DNA of 64,000 nucleotides from Eledone cirrhosa (GCA_964016885.1 OZ024740.1:205676407-205740406), one strand, 5' to 3'. Positions 10,691-24,700 are shown, counted from the first letter of the stretch. The notes: generated by a model from the letters alone, not told the origin. A program made the numbers and translations.

Positions 10691-13600
10691 GTCAGTGAGT
10701 GTGTTGGTGTCAGTGTGTGTGTTGGTGTCAGTGTATGTGTTGGTGTCAGTGTGTGTGTTGGTATCAGTGTGTGTGTTGGTATCAGTGTGTGTGTTGGTAT
10801 CAGTGTGTGTGTTGGTATCAGTGTGTGTGTTGGTGTCAGTGTGTGTTGGTGTCAGTGTGTGTTGGTGTCAGTGTGTGTGTTGGTGTCAGTGTGTGTGTTG
10901 GTGTCAGTGTGTGTTTTGGTGTCAGTGTGTGTTGGTATCATTGTGTGTGTTGGTGTCAGTGTGTGTGTTGGTGTCAGTGTGTGTTGGTGTCAGTGTGTGT
11001 GTTGGTGTCAGTGTGTGTGTTGGTGTCAGTGTGTGTGTTGGTATCAGTGTGTGTGTTGGTATCAGTGTGTGTGTTGGTATCAGTGTGTGTGTTGGTGTCA
11101 GTGTGTGTGTTGGTGTCAGTGTGTGTGTTGGTGTCAGTGTGTTTTTTGGTGTCAGTGTGTGTTGGTATCAGTATGTGTGTTGGTGTCAGTGTGTGTGTGT
11201 TGGTGTCAGTGTGTGTGTGTTGGTGTCAGTGTGTGTGTTGGTGTCAGTGTGTGTGTTGGTGTCAGTGTGTGTGTTGGTGTCAGTGTGTGTGTGTTGGTGT
11301 CAGTGTGTGTGTTGATGTAAGTGTGTGTGTTGGTGTCAGTGTGTGTGTTGGTGTCAGTGTGTGTTGGTGTCAGAGTGTGTGTTGGTATCAGCGTGTGTGT
11401 TGGTATCAGCGTGTGTGTTGGTATCAGTGTGTGTGTGTTGGTGTCAGTGTGTGTGTTGGTGTCAGTGTGTGTTGGTGTCAGTGTGTGTTGGTGTCAGTGT
11501 GTGTTGGTGTCAGTGTGTGTGTTGGTGTCAGTGTGTGTGTTGGTGTCAGTGTGTGTGTTGGCGTCAGTGTGTGTGTTGGTGTCAGTGTGTGTGTGTTGGT
11601 GTCAGTGTGTGTGTTGGTGTCAGTGTGTGTGTGTTGGTGTCAGTGTGTGTGTTGGTGTCAATGTGTGTGTTGGTGTCAGTGTGTGTGTTGGTGTCAGTGT
11701 GTGTGTTGGTATCAGTGTGTGTTGGTGTCAGTGTGTGTGTTGGTGTCAGTGTGTGTGTTGGTGTCAGTGTGTGTGTTGGTGTCAGTGTGTGTGTTGGTAT
11801 CAGTGTGTGTGTTGGTGTCAGTGTGTGTGTTGGTGTCAGTGTGTGTGTTGGTGCCAGTGTGTGTGTTGGTATCAGCGTGTGTGTTGGTGTCAGTGTGTGT
11901 GTTGGTGTCAGTGTGTGTGTTGGTGTCAGTGTGTGTGTGTTGGTGTCAGTGTGTGTGTTGGTGTCAGTGTGTGTGTGTTGGTGTCAGTGTGTGTGTTGGT
12001 GTCAGTGTGTGTGTTGGTGTCAGTGTGTGTGTTGGTGTCAGTGTGTGTGTTGGTATCAATGTGTGTGTTGGTGGCAGTGTGTGTGTTGGTGTCAGTGTGT
12101 GTTGGTGTCAGTGTGTGTTGGTGTCAGTGTGTGTGTTGGTGTCAGTGTGTGTGTTGGTGTCAGTGTGTGTGTTGGTGTCAGTGTGTGTGTTGGTGTCAGT
12201 GTGTGTGTGTTGGTGTCAGTGTGTGTGTTGGTATCAGTGTGTGTGTTGGTGTCAAGTGTGTGTGTTGGTGTCAGTGTGTGTGTTGGTGTTAGTGTGTGTG
12301 TTGGTATCAGTGTGTGTGTTGGTGTCAGTGTGTGTGTTGGTATCAGTGTGTGTGTTGGTGTCAGTGTGTGTGTTGGTATCAGTGTGTGTGTTGGTGTCAG
12401 TGTGTGTGTTGGTGTCAGTGTGTGTGTTGGTGTCAGTGTGTGTGTGTTGGTATCAGTGTGTGTGTGTTGGTGTCAGTGTGTGTGTTGGTGTCAGTGTGTG
12501 TGTTGGTGTCAGTGTGTATGTTGGTGTCAGTGTGTGTGTTGGTATCAGTGTGTGTGTTGGTGTCAGTGTGTGTGTTGGTGTCAGTGTGTGTGTTGGTGTC
12601 AGTGTGTGTGTTGGTGTCAGTGTGTGTGTTGGTGTCAGTGTGTGTGTGTTGGTATCAGTGTGTGTGTGTTGGTGTCAGTGTGTGTGTTGGTGTCAGTGTG
12701 TGAGTTGGTGTCAGTGTGTATGTTGGTGTCAGTGTGTGTGTTGGTGTCAGTGTGTGTGTTGGTATCAGTGTGTGTGTTGGTGTCAGTGTGTGTGTTGGTG
12801 TCAGTGTGTGTGTTGGTGTCAGTGTGTGTGTTGGTGTCAGTGTGTGTGTTGGTGTCAGTGTGTGTGTGTTGGTATCAGTGTGTGTGTTGGTGTCAGTGTG
12901 TGTGTTGGTATCAGCGTGTGTGTTGGTGTCAGTGTGTGTGTTGGTGTCAGTGTGTGTGTGTTGGTATCAGTGTGTGTGTGTTGGTGTCAGTGTGTGTGTT
13001 GGTGTCAGTGTGTGTGTGTTGGTGTCAGTGTGTGTGTGTTGGTGTCAGTGTGTGTGTTGGTGTCAGTGTGTGTGTTGGTGTCAGTGTGTGTGTTGGTGTC
13101 AGTGTGTGTGTTGGTGTCAGTGTGTGTGTTGGTGTCAGTGTGTGTGTGTTGGTATGAGCGTGTGTGTTGGTGTCAGTGTGTGTGTTGGTGTCAGTGTGTA
13201 TGTTGGTGTCAGTGTGTGTTGGTGTCAGTGTGTGTGTGTTGGTGTCAGTGTGTGTGTTGGTATCAGTGTGTGTGTTGGTATCAGTGTGTGTGTTGGTGTC
13301 AGTGTGTGTGTTGGTGTCAGTGTGTGTGTTGGTGTCAGTGTGTGTGTTGGTGTCAGTGTGTGTGTGTTGGTGTCAGTGTGTGTGTTGGTGTCAGTGTGTG
13401 TGTTGGTATCAGTGTGTGTGTTGGTGTCAGTGTGTGTGTTGGTGTCAGTGTGTGTGTTGGTATCAGTGTGTGTGTTGGTATCAGTGTGTGTGATGGTGTC
13501 AGTGTGTGTGTTGGTGTCAGTGTGTGTGTTGGTGTCAGTGTGTGTGTTGGTGTCAGTGTGTGTGTTGGTGTCAGTGTGTGTTGGTGTCAGTGTGTGTGTT

Positions 13601-14340
13601 GGTGTCAGTGTGTGTGTTGGTGTCAGTGTGTGTGGTCTGGTGTCAGTGTGTGTTGGTGTCAGTGTGTGTGTTGGTGTCAGTGTGTGTGTGTTGGTGTCAG
13701 TGAGTGTGTTGGTGTCAGTGTGTGTGTTGGTGTCAGTGTGTGTGTTGGTGTCAGTGTGTGTGTTGGTATCAGTGTGTGTGTTGGTATCAGTGTGTGTGTT
13801 GGTATCAGTGTGTGTGTTGGTATCAGCGTGTGTGTTGGTGTCAGTGTGTGTGTTGGTATCAGTGTGTGTGTTGGTATCAGTGTGTGTGTTGGTGTCAGTG
13901 TGTGTGTTGGTATCAGCGTGTGTGTTGGTGTCAGTGTGTGTGTTGGTGTCAGTGTGTGTGTTGGTGTCAGTGTGTGTGTTGGTATCAGTGTGTGTGTTGG
14001 TGTCAGTGTGTGTGTTGGTGTCAGTGTGTGTGTTGGTGTCAGTGTGTGTGTGTTGGTATCAGTGTGTGTGTGTTGGTGTCAGTGTGTGTGTTGGTGTCAG
14101 TGTGTGTGTTGGTGTCAGTGTGTATGTTGGTGTCAGTGTGTGTGTTGGTATCAGTGTGTGTGTTGGTGTCAGTGTGTGTGTTGGTGTCAGTGTGTGTGTT
14201 GGTGTCAGTGTGTGTGTTGGTGTCAGTGTGTGTGTTGGCGTCAGTGTGTGTGTGTTGGTATCAGTGTGTGTGTGTTGGTGTCAGTGTGTGTGTTGGTGTC
14301 AGTGTGTGAGTTGGTGTCAGTGTGTATGTTGGTGTCAGTG
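10691..14340 (+). repeat. Higher-order block, copy 2 of ~4.25-kb series, with internal deletion
   Basis: Same marker order as copy 1. After about 12.7 kb the offset drops from 4,247 to about 3,700 and then 3,670: the TATGAGCG unit is near 9,451 and 13,152. Hundreds of bases of units are therefore missing relative to copy 1. Offsets of 3,655 to the 16.8-17.2 kb stretch show a third partial copy. Confidence 0.7.
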
Positions 14341-17300
14341 TGTGTGTTGGTGTCAGTGTGTGTGTTGGTATCAGTGTGTGTGTTGGTGTCAGTGTGTGTG
14401 TTGGTGTCAGTGTGTGTGTTGGTGTCAGTGTGTGTGTTGGTGTCAGTGTGTGTGTTGGTGTCAGTGTGTCTGTGTTGGTATCAGTGTGTGTGTTGGTGTC
14501 AGTGTGTGTGTTGGTATCAGCGTGTGTGTTGGTGTCAGTGTGTGTGTTGGTGTCAGTGTGTGTGTTGGTATCAGTGTGTGTGTGTTGGTGTCAGTGTGTG
14601 TGTTGGTGTCAGTGTGTGTGTTGGTGTCAGTGTGTGTGTGTTGGTGTCAGTGTGTGTGTTGGTGTCAGTGTGTGTGTTGGTGTCAGTGTGTGTGTTGGTG
14701 TCAGTGTGTGTGTTGGTGTCAGTGTGTGTGTTGGTGTCAGTGTGTGTGTGTTGGTATGAGTGTGTGTGTTGGTGTCAGTGTGTGTGTTGGTGTCAGTGTG
14801 TATGTTGGTGTCAGTGTGTGTGTTGGTGTCAGTGTGTGTGTGTTGGTGTCAGTGTGTGTGTTGGTGTCAGTGTGTGTGTTGGTGTCAGTGTGTGTGTTGG
14901 TGTCAGTGTGTGTGTTGGTGTCAGTGTGTGTGTTGGTGTCAGTGTGTGTGTTGGTGTCAGTGTGTGTGTGTTGGTGTCAGTGTGTGTGTTGGTGTCAGTG
15001 TGTGTGTTGGTATCAGTGTGTGTGTTGGTGTCAGTGTGTGTGTTGGTGTCAGTGTGTGTGTTGGTATCAGTGTGTGTGTTGGTATCAGTGTGTGTGTTGG
15101 TGTCAGTGTGTGTGTTGGTGTCAGTGTGTGTGTTGGTGTCAGTGTGTGTGTTGGTGTCAGTGTGTGTGTTGGTGTCAGTGTGTGTTGGTGTCAGTGTGTG
15201 TGTTGGTGTCAGTGTGTGTTGGTGTCAGTGTGTGTGTTGGTGTCAGTGTGTGTGTTGGTGTCAGTGTGTGTGTTGGTGTCAGTGTGTGTTGGTGTCAGTG
15301 TGTGTGTTGGTGTCAGTGTGTGTGTGTTGGTGTCAGTGTGTGTGTTGGTGTCAGTGTGTGTGTTGGTGTCAGTGTGTGTGTTGGTGTCAGTGTGTGTGTT
15401 GGTGTCAGTGTGTGTGTTGGTGTCAGTGTGTGTGTTGGTATCAGTGTGTGTGTTGGTATCAGTGTGTGTGTTGGTGTCAGTGTGTGTTGGTGTCAGTGTG
15501 TGTTGGTGTCAGTGTGTGTGTTGGTGTCAGTGTGTGTGTTGGTGTCAGTGTGTGTTTGGTGTCAGTGTGTGTTGGTATCATTGTGTGTGTTGGTGTCAGT
15601 GTGTGTGTTGGTGTCAGTGTGTGTTGGTGTCAGTGTGTGTGTTGGTGTCAGTGTGTGTGTTGGTGTCAGTGTGTGTGTTGGTATCAGTGTGTGTGTTGGT
15701 ATCAGCGTGTGTGTTGGTATCAGTGTGTGTGTTGTTGTCAGTGTGTGTGTTGGTGTCAGTGTGTGTGTTGGTGTCAGTGTGTTTTTTGGTGTCAGTGTGT
15801 GTTGGTATCAGTATGTGTGTTGGTGTCAGTGTGTGTGTGTTGGTGTCAGTGTGTGTGTGTTGGTGTCAGTGTGTGTGTTGGTGTCAGTGTGTGTGTTGGT
15901 GTCAGTGTGTGTGTTGGTGTCAGTGTGTGTGTGTTGGTGTCAGTGTGTGTGTGTTGGTGTCAGTGTGTGTGTTGGTGTCAGTGTGTGTGTTGATGTAAGT
16001 GTGTGTGTTGGTGTCAGTGTGTGTGTGTTGGTGTCAGTGAGTGTGTTGGTGTCTGTGTGTGTGTTGGTGTCAGTGTGTGTGTTGGTGTCAGTGTGTGTGT
16101 TGGTATCAGTGTGTGTGTTGGTATCAGTGTGTGTGTTGGTATCAGTATGTGTGTTGGTGTCAGTGTGTGTGTGTTGGTGTCAGTGTGTGTGTGTTGGTGT
16201 CAGTGTGTGTGTTGGTGTCTGTGTGTGTGTTGGTGTCAGTGTGTGTGTTGGTGTCAGTGTGTGTGTTGGTGTCAGTGTGTGTGTTGGCGTCAGTGTGTGT
16301 GTGTTGGTATCAGTGTGTGTGTGTTGGTGTCAGTGTGTGTGTTGGTGTCAGTGTGTGAGTTGGTGTCAGTGTGTATGTTGGTGTCAGTGTGTGTGTTGGT
16401 GTCAGTGTGTGTGTTGGTATCAGTGTGTGTGTTGGTGTCAGTGTGTGTGTTGGTGTCAGTGTGTGTGTTGGTGTCAGTGTGTGTGTTGGTGTCAGTGTGT
16501 GTGTTGGTGTCAGTGTGTGTGTGTTGGTATCAGTGTGTGTGTTGGTGTCAGTGTGTGTGTTGGTATCAGCGTATGTGTTGGTGTCAGTGTGTGTGTTGGT
16601 GTCAGTGTGTGTGTGTTGGTATCAGTGTGTGTGTGTTGGTGTCAGTGTGTGTGTTGGTGTCAGTGTGTGTGTGTTGGTGTCAGTGTGTGTGTGTTGGTGT
16701 CAGTGTGTGTGTTGGTGTCAGTGTGTGTGTTGGTGTCAGTGTGTGTGTTGGTGTCAGTGTGTGTGTTGGTGTCAGTGTGTGTGTTGGTGTCAGTGTGTGT
16801 GTGTTGGTATGAGCGTGTGTGTTGGTGTCAGTGTGTGTGTTGGTGTCAGTGTGTATGTTGGTGTCAGTGTGTGTTGGTGTCAGTGTGTGTGTGTTGGTGT
16901 CAGTGTGTGTGTTGGTATCAGTGTGTGTGTTGGTATCAGTGTGTGTGTTGGTGTCAGTGTGTGTGTTGGTGTCAGTGTGTGTGTTGGTGTCAGTGTGTGT
17001 GTTGGTGTCAGTGTGTGTGTGTTGGTGTCAGTGTGTGTGTTGGTGTCAGTGTGTGTGTTGGTATCAGTGTGTGTGTTGGTGTCAGTGTGTGTGTTGGTGT
17101 CAGTGTGTGTGTTGGTATCAGTGTGTGTGTTGGTATCAGTGTGTGTGATGGTGTCAGTGTGTGTGTTGGTGTCAGTGTGTGTGTTGGTGTCAGTGTGTGT
17201 GTTGGTGTCAGTGTGTGTGTTGGTGTCAGTGTGTGTTGGTGTCAGTGTGTGTGTTGGTGTCAGTGTGTGTTGGTGTCAGTGTGTGTGTTGGTGTCAGTGT

Positions 17301-18739
17301 GTGTGTTGGTGTCAGTGTGTGTGTTGGTGTCAGTGTGTGTTGGTGTCAGTGTGTGTGTTGGTGTCAGTGTGTGTGTGTTGGTGTCAGTGAGTGTGTTGGT
17401 GTCAGTGTGTGTGTTGGTGTCAGTGTGTGTGTTGGTGTCAGTGTGTGTGTTGGTATCAGTGTGTGTGTTGGTATCAGTGTGTGTGTTGGTATCAGTGTGT
17501 GTGTTGGTATCAGTGTGTGTGTTGGTGTCAGTGTGTGTTGGTGTCAGTGTGTGTTGGTGTCAGTGTGTGTGTTGGTGTCAGTGTGTGTGTTGGTGTCAGT
17601 GTGTGTTTTGGTGTCAGTGTGTGTTGGTATCATTGTGTGTGTTGGTGTCAGTGTGTGTGTTGGTGTCAGTGTGTGTTGGTGTCAGTGTGTGTGTTGGTGT
17701 CAGTGTGTGTGTTGGTGTCAGTGTGTGTGTTGGTATCAGTGTGTGTGTTGGTATCAGCGTGTGTGTTGGTATCAGTGTGTGTGTTGTTGTCAGTGTGTGT
17801 GTTGGTGTCAGTGTGTGTGTTGGTGTCAGTGTGTTTTTTGGTGTCAGTGTGTGTTGGTATCAGTATGTGTGTTGGTGTCAGTGTGTGTGTGTTGGTGTCA
17901 GTGTGTGTGTGTTGGTGTCAGTGTGTGTGTTGGTGTCAGTGTGTGTGTTGGTGTCAGTGTGTGTGTTGGTGTCAGTGTGTGTGTGTTGGTGTCAGTGTGT
18001 GTGTGTTGGTGTCAGTGTGTGTGTTGGTGTCAGTGTGTGTGTTGATGTAAGTGTGTGTGTTGGTGTCAGTGTGTGTGTGTTGGTGTCAGTGAGTGTGTTG
18101 GTGTCTGTGTGTGTGTTGGTGTCAGTGTGTGTGTTGGTGTCAGTGTGTGTGTTGGTATCAGTGTGTGTGTTGGTATCAGTGTGTGTGTTGGTATCAGTGT
18201 GTGTGTTGGTATCAGTGTGTGTGTTGGTGTCAGTGTGTGTTGGTGTCAGTGTGTGTTGGTGTCAGTGTGTGTGTTGGTGTCAGTGTGTGTGTTGGTGTCA
18301 GTGTGTGTTTTGGTGTCAGTGTGTGTTGGTATCATTGTGTGTGTTGGTGTCAGTGTGTGTGTTGGTGTCAGTGTGTGTTGGTGTCAGTGTGTGTGTTGGT
18401 GTCAGTGTGTGTGTTGGTGTCAGTGTGTGTGTTGGTATCAGTGTGTGTGTTGGTATCAGTGTGTGTGTTGGTATCAGTGTGTGTGTTGGTGTCAGTGTGT
18501 GTGTTGGTGTCAGTGTGTTTTTTGGTGTCAGTGTGTGTTGGTATCAGTATGTGTGTTGGTGTCAGTGTGTGTGTGTTGGTGTCAGTGTGTGTGTGTTGGT
18601 GTCAGTGTGTGTGTTGGTGTCAGTGTGTGTGTTGGTGTCAGTGTGTGTGTTGGTGTCAGTGTGTGTGTGTTGGTGTCAGTGTGTGTGTGTTGGTGTCAGT
18701 GTGTGTGTTGATGTAAGTGTGTGTGTTGGTGTCAGTGTG

Positions 18740-21700
18740 TGTGTTGGTGTCAGTGTGTGTTGGTGTCAGAGTGTGTGTTGGTATCAGCGTGTGTGTTGGT
18801 ATCAGCGTGTGTGTTGGTATCAGTGTGTGTGTGTTGGTGTCAGTGTGTGTGTTGGTGTCAGTGTGTGTTGGTGTCAGTGTGTGTTGGTGTCAGTGTGTGT
18901 GTTGGTGTCAGTGTGTGTGTTGGTGTCAGTGTGTGTGTTGGCGTCAGTGTGTGTGTTGGTGTCAGTGTGTGTGTGTTGGTGTCAGTGTGTGTGTTGGTGT
19001 CAGTGTGTGTGTGTTGGTGTCAGTGTGTGTGTTGGTGTCAATGTGTGTGTTGGTGTCAGTGTGTGTGTTGGTGTCAGTGTGTGTGTTGGTATCAGTGTGT
19101 GTTGGTGTCAGTGTGTGTGTTGGTGTCAGTGTGTGTGTTGGTGTCAGTGTGTGTGTTGGTGTCAGTGTGTGTGTTGGTATCAGTGTGTGTGTTGGTGTCA
19201 GTGTGTGTGTTGGTGTCAGTGTGTGTGTTGGTGTCAGTGTGTGTGTTGGTATCAGCTGTGTGTGTTGGTATCAGTGTGTGTGTTGGTGTCAGTGTGTGTG
19301 TTGGTGTCAGTGTGTGTGTTGGTGTCAGTGTGTGTGTGTTGGTGTCAGTGTGTGTGTTGGTGTCAGTGTGTGTGTGTTGGTGTCAGTGTGTGTGTTGGTG
19401 TCAGTGTGTGTGTTGGTGTCAGTGTGTGTGTTGGTGTCAGTGTGTGTGTTGGTATCAATGTGTGTGTTGGTGGCAGTGTGTGTGTTGGTGTCAGTGTGTG
19501 TTGGTGTCAGTGTGTGTTGGTGTCAGTGTGTGTGTTGGTGTCAGTGTGTGTGTTGGTGTCAGTGTGTGTGTTGGTGTCAGTGTGTGTGTTGGTGTCAGTG
19601 TGTGTGTGTTGGTGTCAGTGTGTGTGTTGGTATCAGTGTGTGTGTTGGTGTCAGTGTGTGTGTTGGTGTCAGTGTGTGTGTTGGTGTCAGTGTGTGTGTT
19701 GGTATCAGTGTGTGTGTTGGTGTCAGTGTGTGTGTTGGTATCAGTGTGTGTGTTGGTGTCAGTGTGTGTGTTGGTATCAGCGTGTGTGTTGGTGTCAGTG
19801 TGTGTGTTGGTATCAGTGTGTGTGTTGGTGTCAGTGTGTGTGTTGGTGTCAGTGTGTGTGTTGGTATCAGTGTGTGTGATGGTGTCAGTGTGTGTGTTGG
19901 TGTCAGTGTGTGTGTTGGTGTCAGTGTGTGTGTTGGTATCAGTGTGTGTGTTGGTGTCAGTGTGTGTGTTGGTGTCAGTGTGTGTGTTGGTGTCAGTGTG
20001 TGTGTTGGTATCAGTGTGTGTGTGTTGGTGTCAGTGTGTGTGTTGGTGTCAGTGTGTGTGTTGGTGTCAGTGTGTATGTTGGTGTCAGTGTGTGTGTTGG
20101 TATCAGTGTGTGTGTTGGTGTCAGTGTGTGTGTTGGTGTCAGTGTGTGTGTTGGTGTCAGTGTGTGTGTTGGTGTCAGTGTGTGTGTGTTGGTATCAGTG
20201 TGTGTGTGTTGGTGTCAGTGTGTGTGTTGGTGTCAGTGTGTGAGTTGGTGTCAGTGTGTATGTTGGTGTCAGTGTGTGTGTTGGTGTCAGTGTGTGTGTT
20301 GGTATCAGTGTGTGTGTTGGTGTCAGTGTGTGTGTTGGTGTCAGTGTGTGTGTTGGTGTCAGTGTGTGTGTTGGTGTCAGTGTGTGTGTTGGTGTCAGTG
20401 TGTGTGTGTTGGTATCAGTGTGTGTGTTGGTGTCAGTGTGTGTGTTGGTATCAGCGTGTGTGTTGGTGTCAGTGTGTGTGTTGGTGTCAGTGTGTGTGTG
20501 TTGGTATCAGTGTGTGTGTGTTGGTGTCAGTGTGTGTGTTGGTGTCAGTGTGTGTGTGTTGGTGTCAGTGTGTGTGTGTTGGTGTCAGTGTGTGTGTTGG
20601 TGTCAGTGTGTGTGTTGGTGTCAGTGTGTGTGTTGGTGTCAGTGTGTGTGTTGGTGTCAGTGTGTGTGTTGGTGTCAGTGTGTGTGTTGGTGTCAGTGTG
20701 TGTGTGTTGGTATCAGTGTGTGTGTTGGTGTCAGTGTGTGTGTTGGTGTCAGTGTGTATGTTGGTGTCAGTGTGTGTTGGTGTCAGTGTGTGTGTTGGTG
20801 TCAGTGTGTGTGTTGGTATCAGTGTGTGTGTTGGTGTCAGTGTGTGTGTTGGTGTCAGTGTGTGTTGGTGTCAGTGTGTGTGTTGGTGTCAGTGTGTGTG
20901 TTGGTGTCAGTGTGTGTGTGTTGGTATCAGCGTGTGTGTTGGTGTCAGTGTGTGTGTTGGTGTCAGTGTGTGTGTTGGTGTCAGTGTGTGTGTTGGTGTC
21001 AGTGTGTGTGTGTTGGTGTCAGTGTGTGTGTTGGTGTCAGTGTGTGTGTTGGTGTCAGTGTGTGTGTGTTGGTGTCAGTGTGTGTGTTGGTGTCAGTGTG
21101 TGTGTGTTGGTGTCAGTGTGTGTGTGTTGGTATCAGTGTGTGTGTTGGTGTCAGTGTGTGTGTTGGTGTCAGTGTGTGTGTTGGTGTCAGTGTGTGTGTT
21201 GGTGTCAGTGTGTGTGTTGGTATCAGTGTGTGTGTTGGTGTCAGTGTGTGTGTTGGTGTCAGTGTGTGTGTTGGTGTCAGTGTGTGTGTTGGTGTCAGTG
21301 TGTGTGTTGGTGTCAGTGTGTGTGTTGGTGTCAGTGTCGTGTGTTGGTGTCAGTGTGTGTGTGTTGGTGTCAGTGTGTGTGATGGTGTCAGTGTGTGTGT
21401 GTTGGTATCAGTGTGTGTGTTGGTGTCAGTGTGTGTGTGGTGTCAGTGTGTGTTGGTGTCAGTGTGTGTGTTGGTGTCAGTGTGTGTGTTGGTATCAGTG
21501 TGTGTGTTGGTGTCAGTGTGTGTGTGTTGGTGTCAGTGTGTGTGTTGGTGTCAGTGTGTGTGTTGGTGTCAGTGTGTGTGTTGGTGTCAGTGTGTGTGTG
21601 TTGGTGTCAGTGTGTGTGTTGGTGTCAGTGTGTGTGTGTTGGTGTCAGTGTGTGTTGGTGTCAGTGTGTGTGTTGGTGTCAGTGTGTGTGTTGGTGTCAG

Positions 21701-24700
21701 TGTGTGTGTTGGTGTCAGTGTGTGTGTGTTGGTGTCAGTGTGTGTGTTGGTGTCAGTGTGTGTGTTGGTATCAGTGTGTGTGTTGGTGTCAGTGTGTGTT
21801 GGTGTCAGTGTGTGAGTTGGTGTCAGTGTGTGTGTTGGTGTCAGTGTGTGTGTTGGTGTCAGTGTGTGTGTTGGTGTCAGTGTGTGTGTGTTGGTGTCAG
21901 TGTGTGTGTTGGTGTCAGTGTGTGTGTTGGTATCAGTGTGTGTGTTGGTGTCAGTGTGTTTGTTGGTATCAGTGTGTGTGTTGGTATCAGTGTGTGTGTT
22001 GGTGTCAGTGTGTGTGTGTTGGTGTCAGTGCGTGTGTGTTGGTGTCAGTGTGTGTGTTGGTGTCAGTGTGTGTGTTGGTGTCTGTGTGTGTGTTGGTGTC
22101 AGTGTGTGTGTTGGTGTTTAGTGTGTGTGTTGGTGTCAGTGTGTGTGTGTTGGTGTCAGTGTGTGTGTTGGTATCAGTGTGTGTGTGTTGGTATCAGTGT
22201 GTGTGTTGGTGTCAGTGTGTGTGTTGGTGTCAGTGTGTGTGTTGGTATCAGCGTGTGTGTTGGTGTCAGTGTGTGTGTTGGTGTCAGTGTGTGTTGGTGT
22301 CAGTGTGTGTGTTGGTATCAGCGTGTGTGTTGGTGTCAGTGTGTGTGTGTTGGTGTCAGTGTCAGTGTGTGTGTGTTGGTGTCAGTGTGTGTGTTGGTGT
22401 CAGCTGTGTGTGTTGGTGTCAGTGTGTGTGTTGGTGTCAGTGTGTGTGTTGGTGTCAGTGTGTGTGTTGGTGTCATGTGTGTGTGTTGGTGTCAGTGTGT
22501 GTGTTGGTATCAGCGTGTGTGTTGGTATCAGTGTGTGTGTTGGTATCAGTGTGTGTGTTGGTGTCAGTGTGTGTGTTGGTGTCAGTGTGTGTGTTGGTGT
22601 CAGTGTGTGTGTTGGTGTCAGTGTGTGTGTTGGTGTCAGTGTGTGTGTTGGTATCAGCGTGTGTGTTGGTGTCAGTGTGTGTGATGGTGTCAGTGTGTGT
22701 GTGTTGGTGTCAGTGTGTGTGTTGGTGTCAGTGTGTGTGTTGGTGTCAGTGTGTGTGTTGGTATCAGCGTGTGTGTTGGTGTCAGTGTGTGTGTGTTGGT
22801 GTCAGTGTGTGTGTGTTGGTGTCAGTGTGTGTTGGTGTCAATGTGTGTTGGTGTCAGTGTGTGTGTTGGTATCAGTGTGTGTGTTGGTGTCAGTGTGTGT
22901 GTTGGTATCAGTGTGTGTGTTGGTATCAGTGTGTGTGTTGGTGTCAGTGTGTGTGTGTTGGTGTCAGTGTGTGTGTTGGTGTCAGTGTGTGTGTTGGTGT
23001 CAGTGTGTGTGTTGGTGTCAGTGTGTGTGTTGGTGTCAGTGTGTGTGTGTTGGTGTCAGTGTGTGTGTTGGTATCAGTGTGTGTGTGTTGGTATCAGTGT
23101 GTGTGTTGGTGTCAGTGTGTGTGTTGGTGTCAGTGTGTGTGTTGGTATCAGCGTGTGTGTTGGTGTCAGTGTGTGTGTTGGTGTCAGTGTGTGTTGGTGT
23201 CAGTGTGTGTGTTGGTATCAGCGTGTGTGTTGGTGTCAGTGTGTGTGTGTTGGTGTCAGTGTGTGTTGGTGTCAGTGTGTGTGTGTTGGTGTCAGTGTGT
23301 GTGTTGGTATCAGCGTGTGTGTTGGTATCAGTGTGTGTGTTGGTATCAGTGTGTGTGTTGGTGTCAGTGTGTGTGTTGGTGTCATGTGTGTGTGTTGGTG
23401 TCAGTGTGTGTGTTGGTATCAGTGTGTGTGTTGGTATCAGCGTGTGTGTTGGTATCAGTGTGTGTGTTGGTATCAGTGTGTGTGTTGGTGTCAGTGTGTG
23501 TGTTGGTGTCAGTGTGTGTGTTGGTGTCAGTGTGTGTGTTGGTGTCAGTGTGTGTGTGTTGGTGTCAGTGTGTGTGTGTTGGTGTCAGTGTGTGTTGGTG
23601 TCAATGTGTGTTGGTGTCAGTGTGTGTGTTGGTGTCAGTGTGTGTGTTGGTGTCAGTGTGTGTGTGTTGGTGTCAGTGTGTGTGTTGGTGTCAGTGTGTG
23701 TGTTGGTGTCAGTGTGTGTGTGTTGGTGTCAGTGTGTGTGTTGGTGTCAGTGTGTGTGTTGGTGTCAGTGTGTGTGTTGGTGTCAGTGTGTGTGTTGGTG
23801 TCAGTGTGTGTGTTGGTATCAGCGTGTGTGTTGGTGTCAGTGTGTGTGTTGGTGTCAGTGTGTGTGTGTTGGTGTCAGTGTGTGTTGGTGTCAGTGTGTG
23901 TTGGTGTCAGTGTGTGTGTTGGTGTCAGTGTGTGTGTTGGTGTCAGTGTGTGTGTTGGTATCAGTGTGTGTGTTGGTGTCAGTGTGTGTGTGTTGGTCTC
24001 AGTGTGTGTGTTGGTGTCAGTGTGTGTGTTGGAGTCAGTGTGTGTGTTGGTGTCAGTGTGTGTGTTGGTGTCAGTGTGTGTGTTGGAGTCAGTGTGTGTG
24101 TTGGTGTCAGTGTGTGTGTTGGTGTCAGTGTGTGTGTGTTGGTGTCAGTGTGTGTGTTGGTGTCAGTGTGTGTGTTGGTGTCAGTGTGTGTGTTGGTGTC
24201 AGTGTGTGTGTTGGTGTCAGTGTGTGTGTTGGTGTCAGTGTGTGTGTGTTGGTGTCAGTGTGTGTGTTGGTGTCAGTGTATGTGTGGGTGTCAGTGTGTG
24301 TGTGTTGGTATCAGTGTGTGTGTTGGTGTCAGTGTGTGTTGGTGTCAGTGTGTGTGTTGGTGTCAGTGTGTGTGTTGGTGTCAGTGTGTGTGTGTGTGTT
24401 TCAGTGTGTGTGTTGGTGTCAGTGTGTGTGTTGGTGTCAGTGTGTGTGTGTTGGTGTCAGTGTGTGTGTTGGTGTCAGTGTGTGTGTTGGTGTCAGTGTG
24501 TGTGTTGGTGTCAGTGTGTGTGTGTTGGTGTCAGTGTGTGTGTTGGTGTCAGTGTGTGTGTTGGTGTCAGTGTGTGTGTGTTGGTGTCAGTGTGTGTTGG
24601 TGTCAGTGTGTGTGTGTTGGTGTCAGTGTGTGTGTTGGTGTCAGTGTGTGTGTTGGTGTCAGTGTGTGTGTTGGTGTCAGTGTGTGTGTTGGTGTCAGTG

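Noticed and set aside
12716..19879. A 2,387-codon open frame (and many others of 60-1,800 codons) in the array
   Set aside because: The repeat unit has no stop in any plus frame; 16- and 20-bp units shift frame constantly, so no single reading is maintained. Product would be Cys/Val-rich junk.
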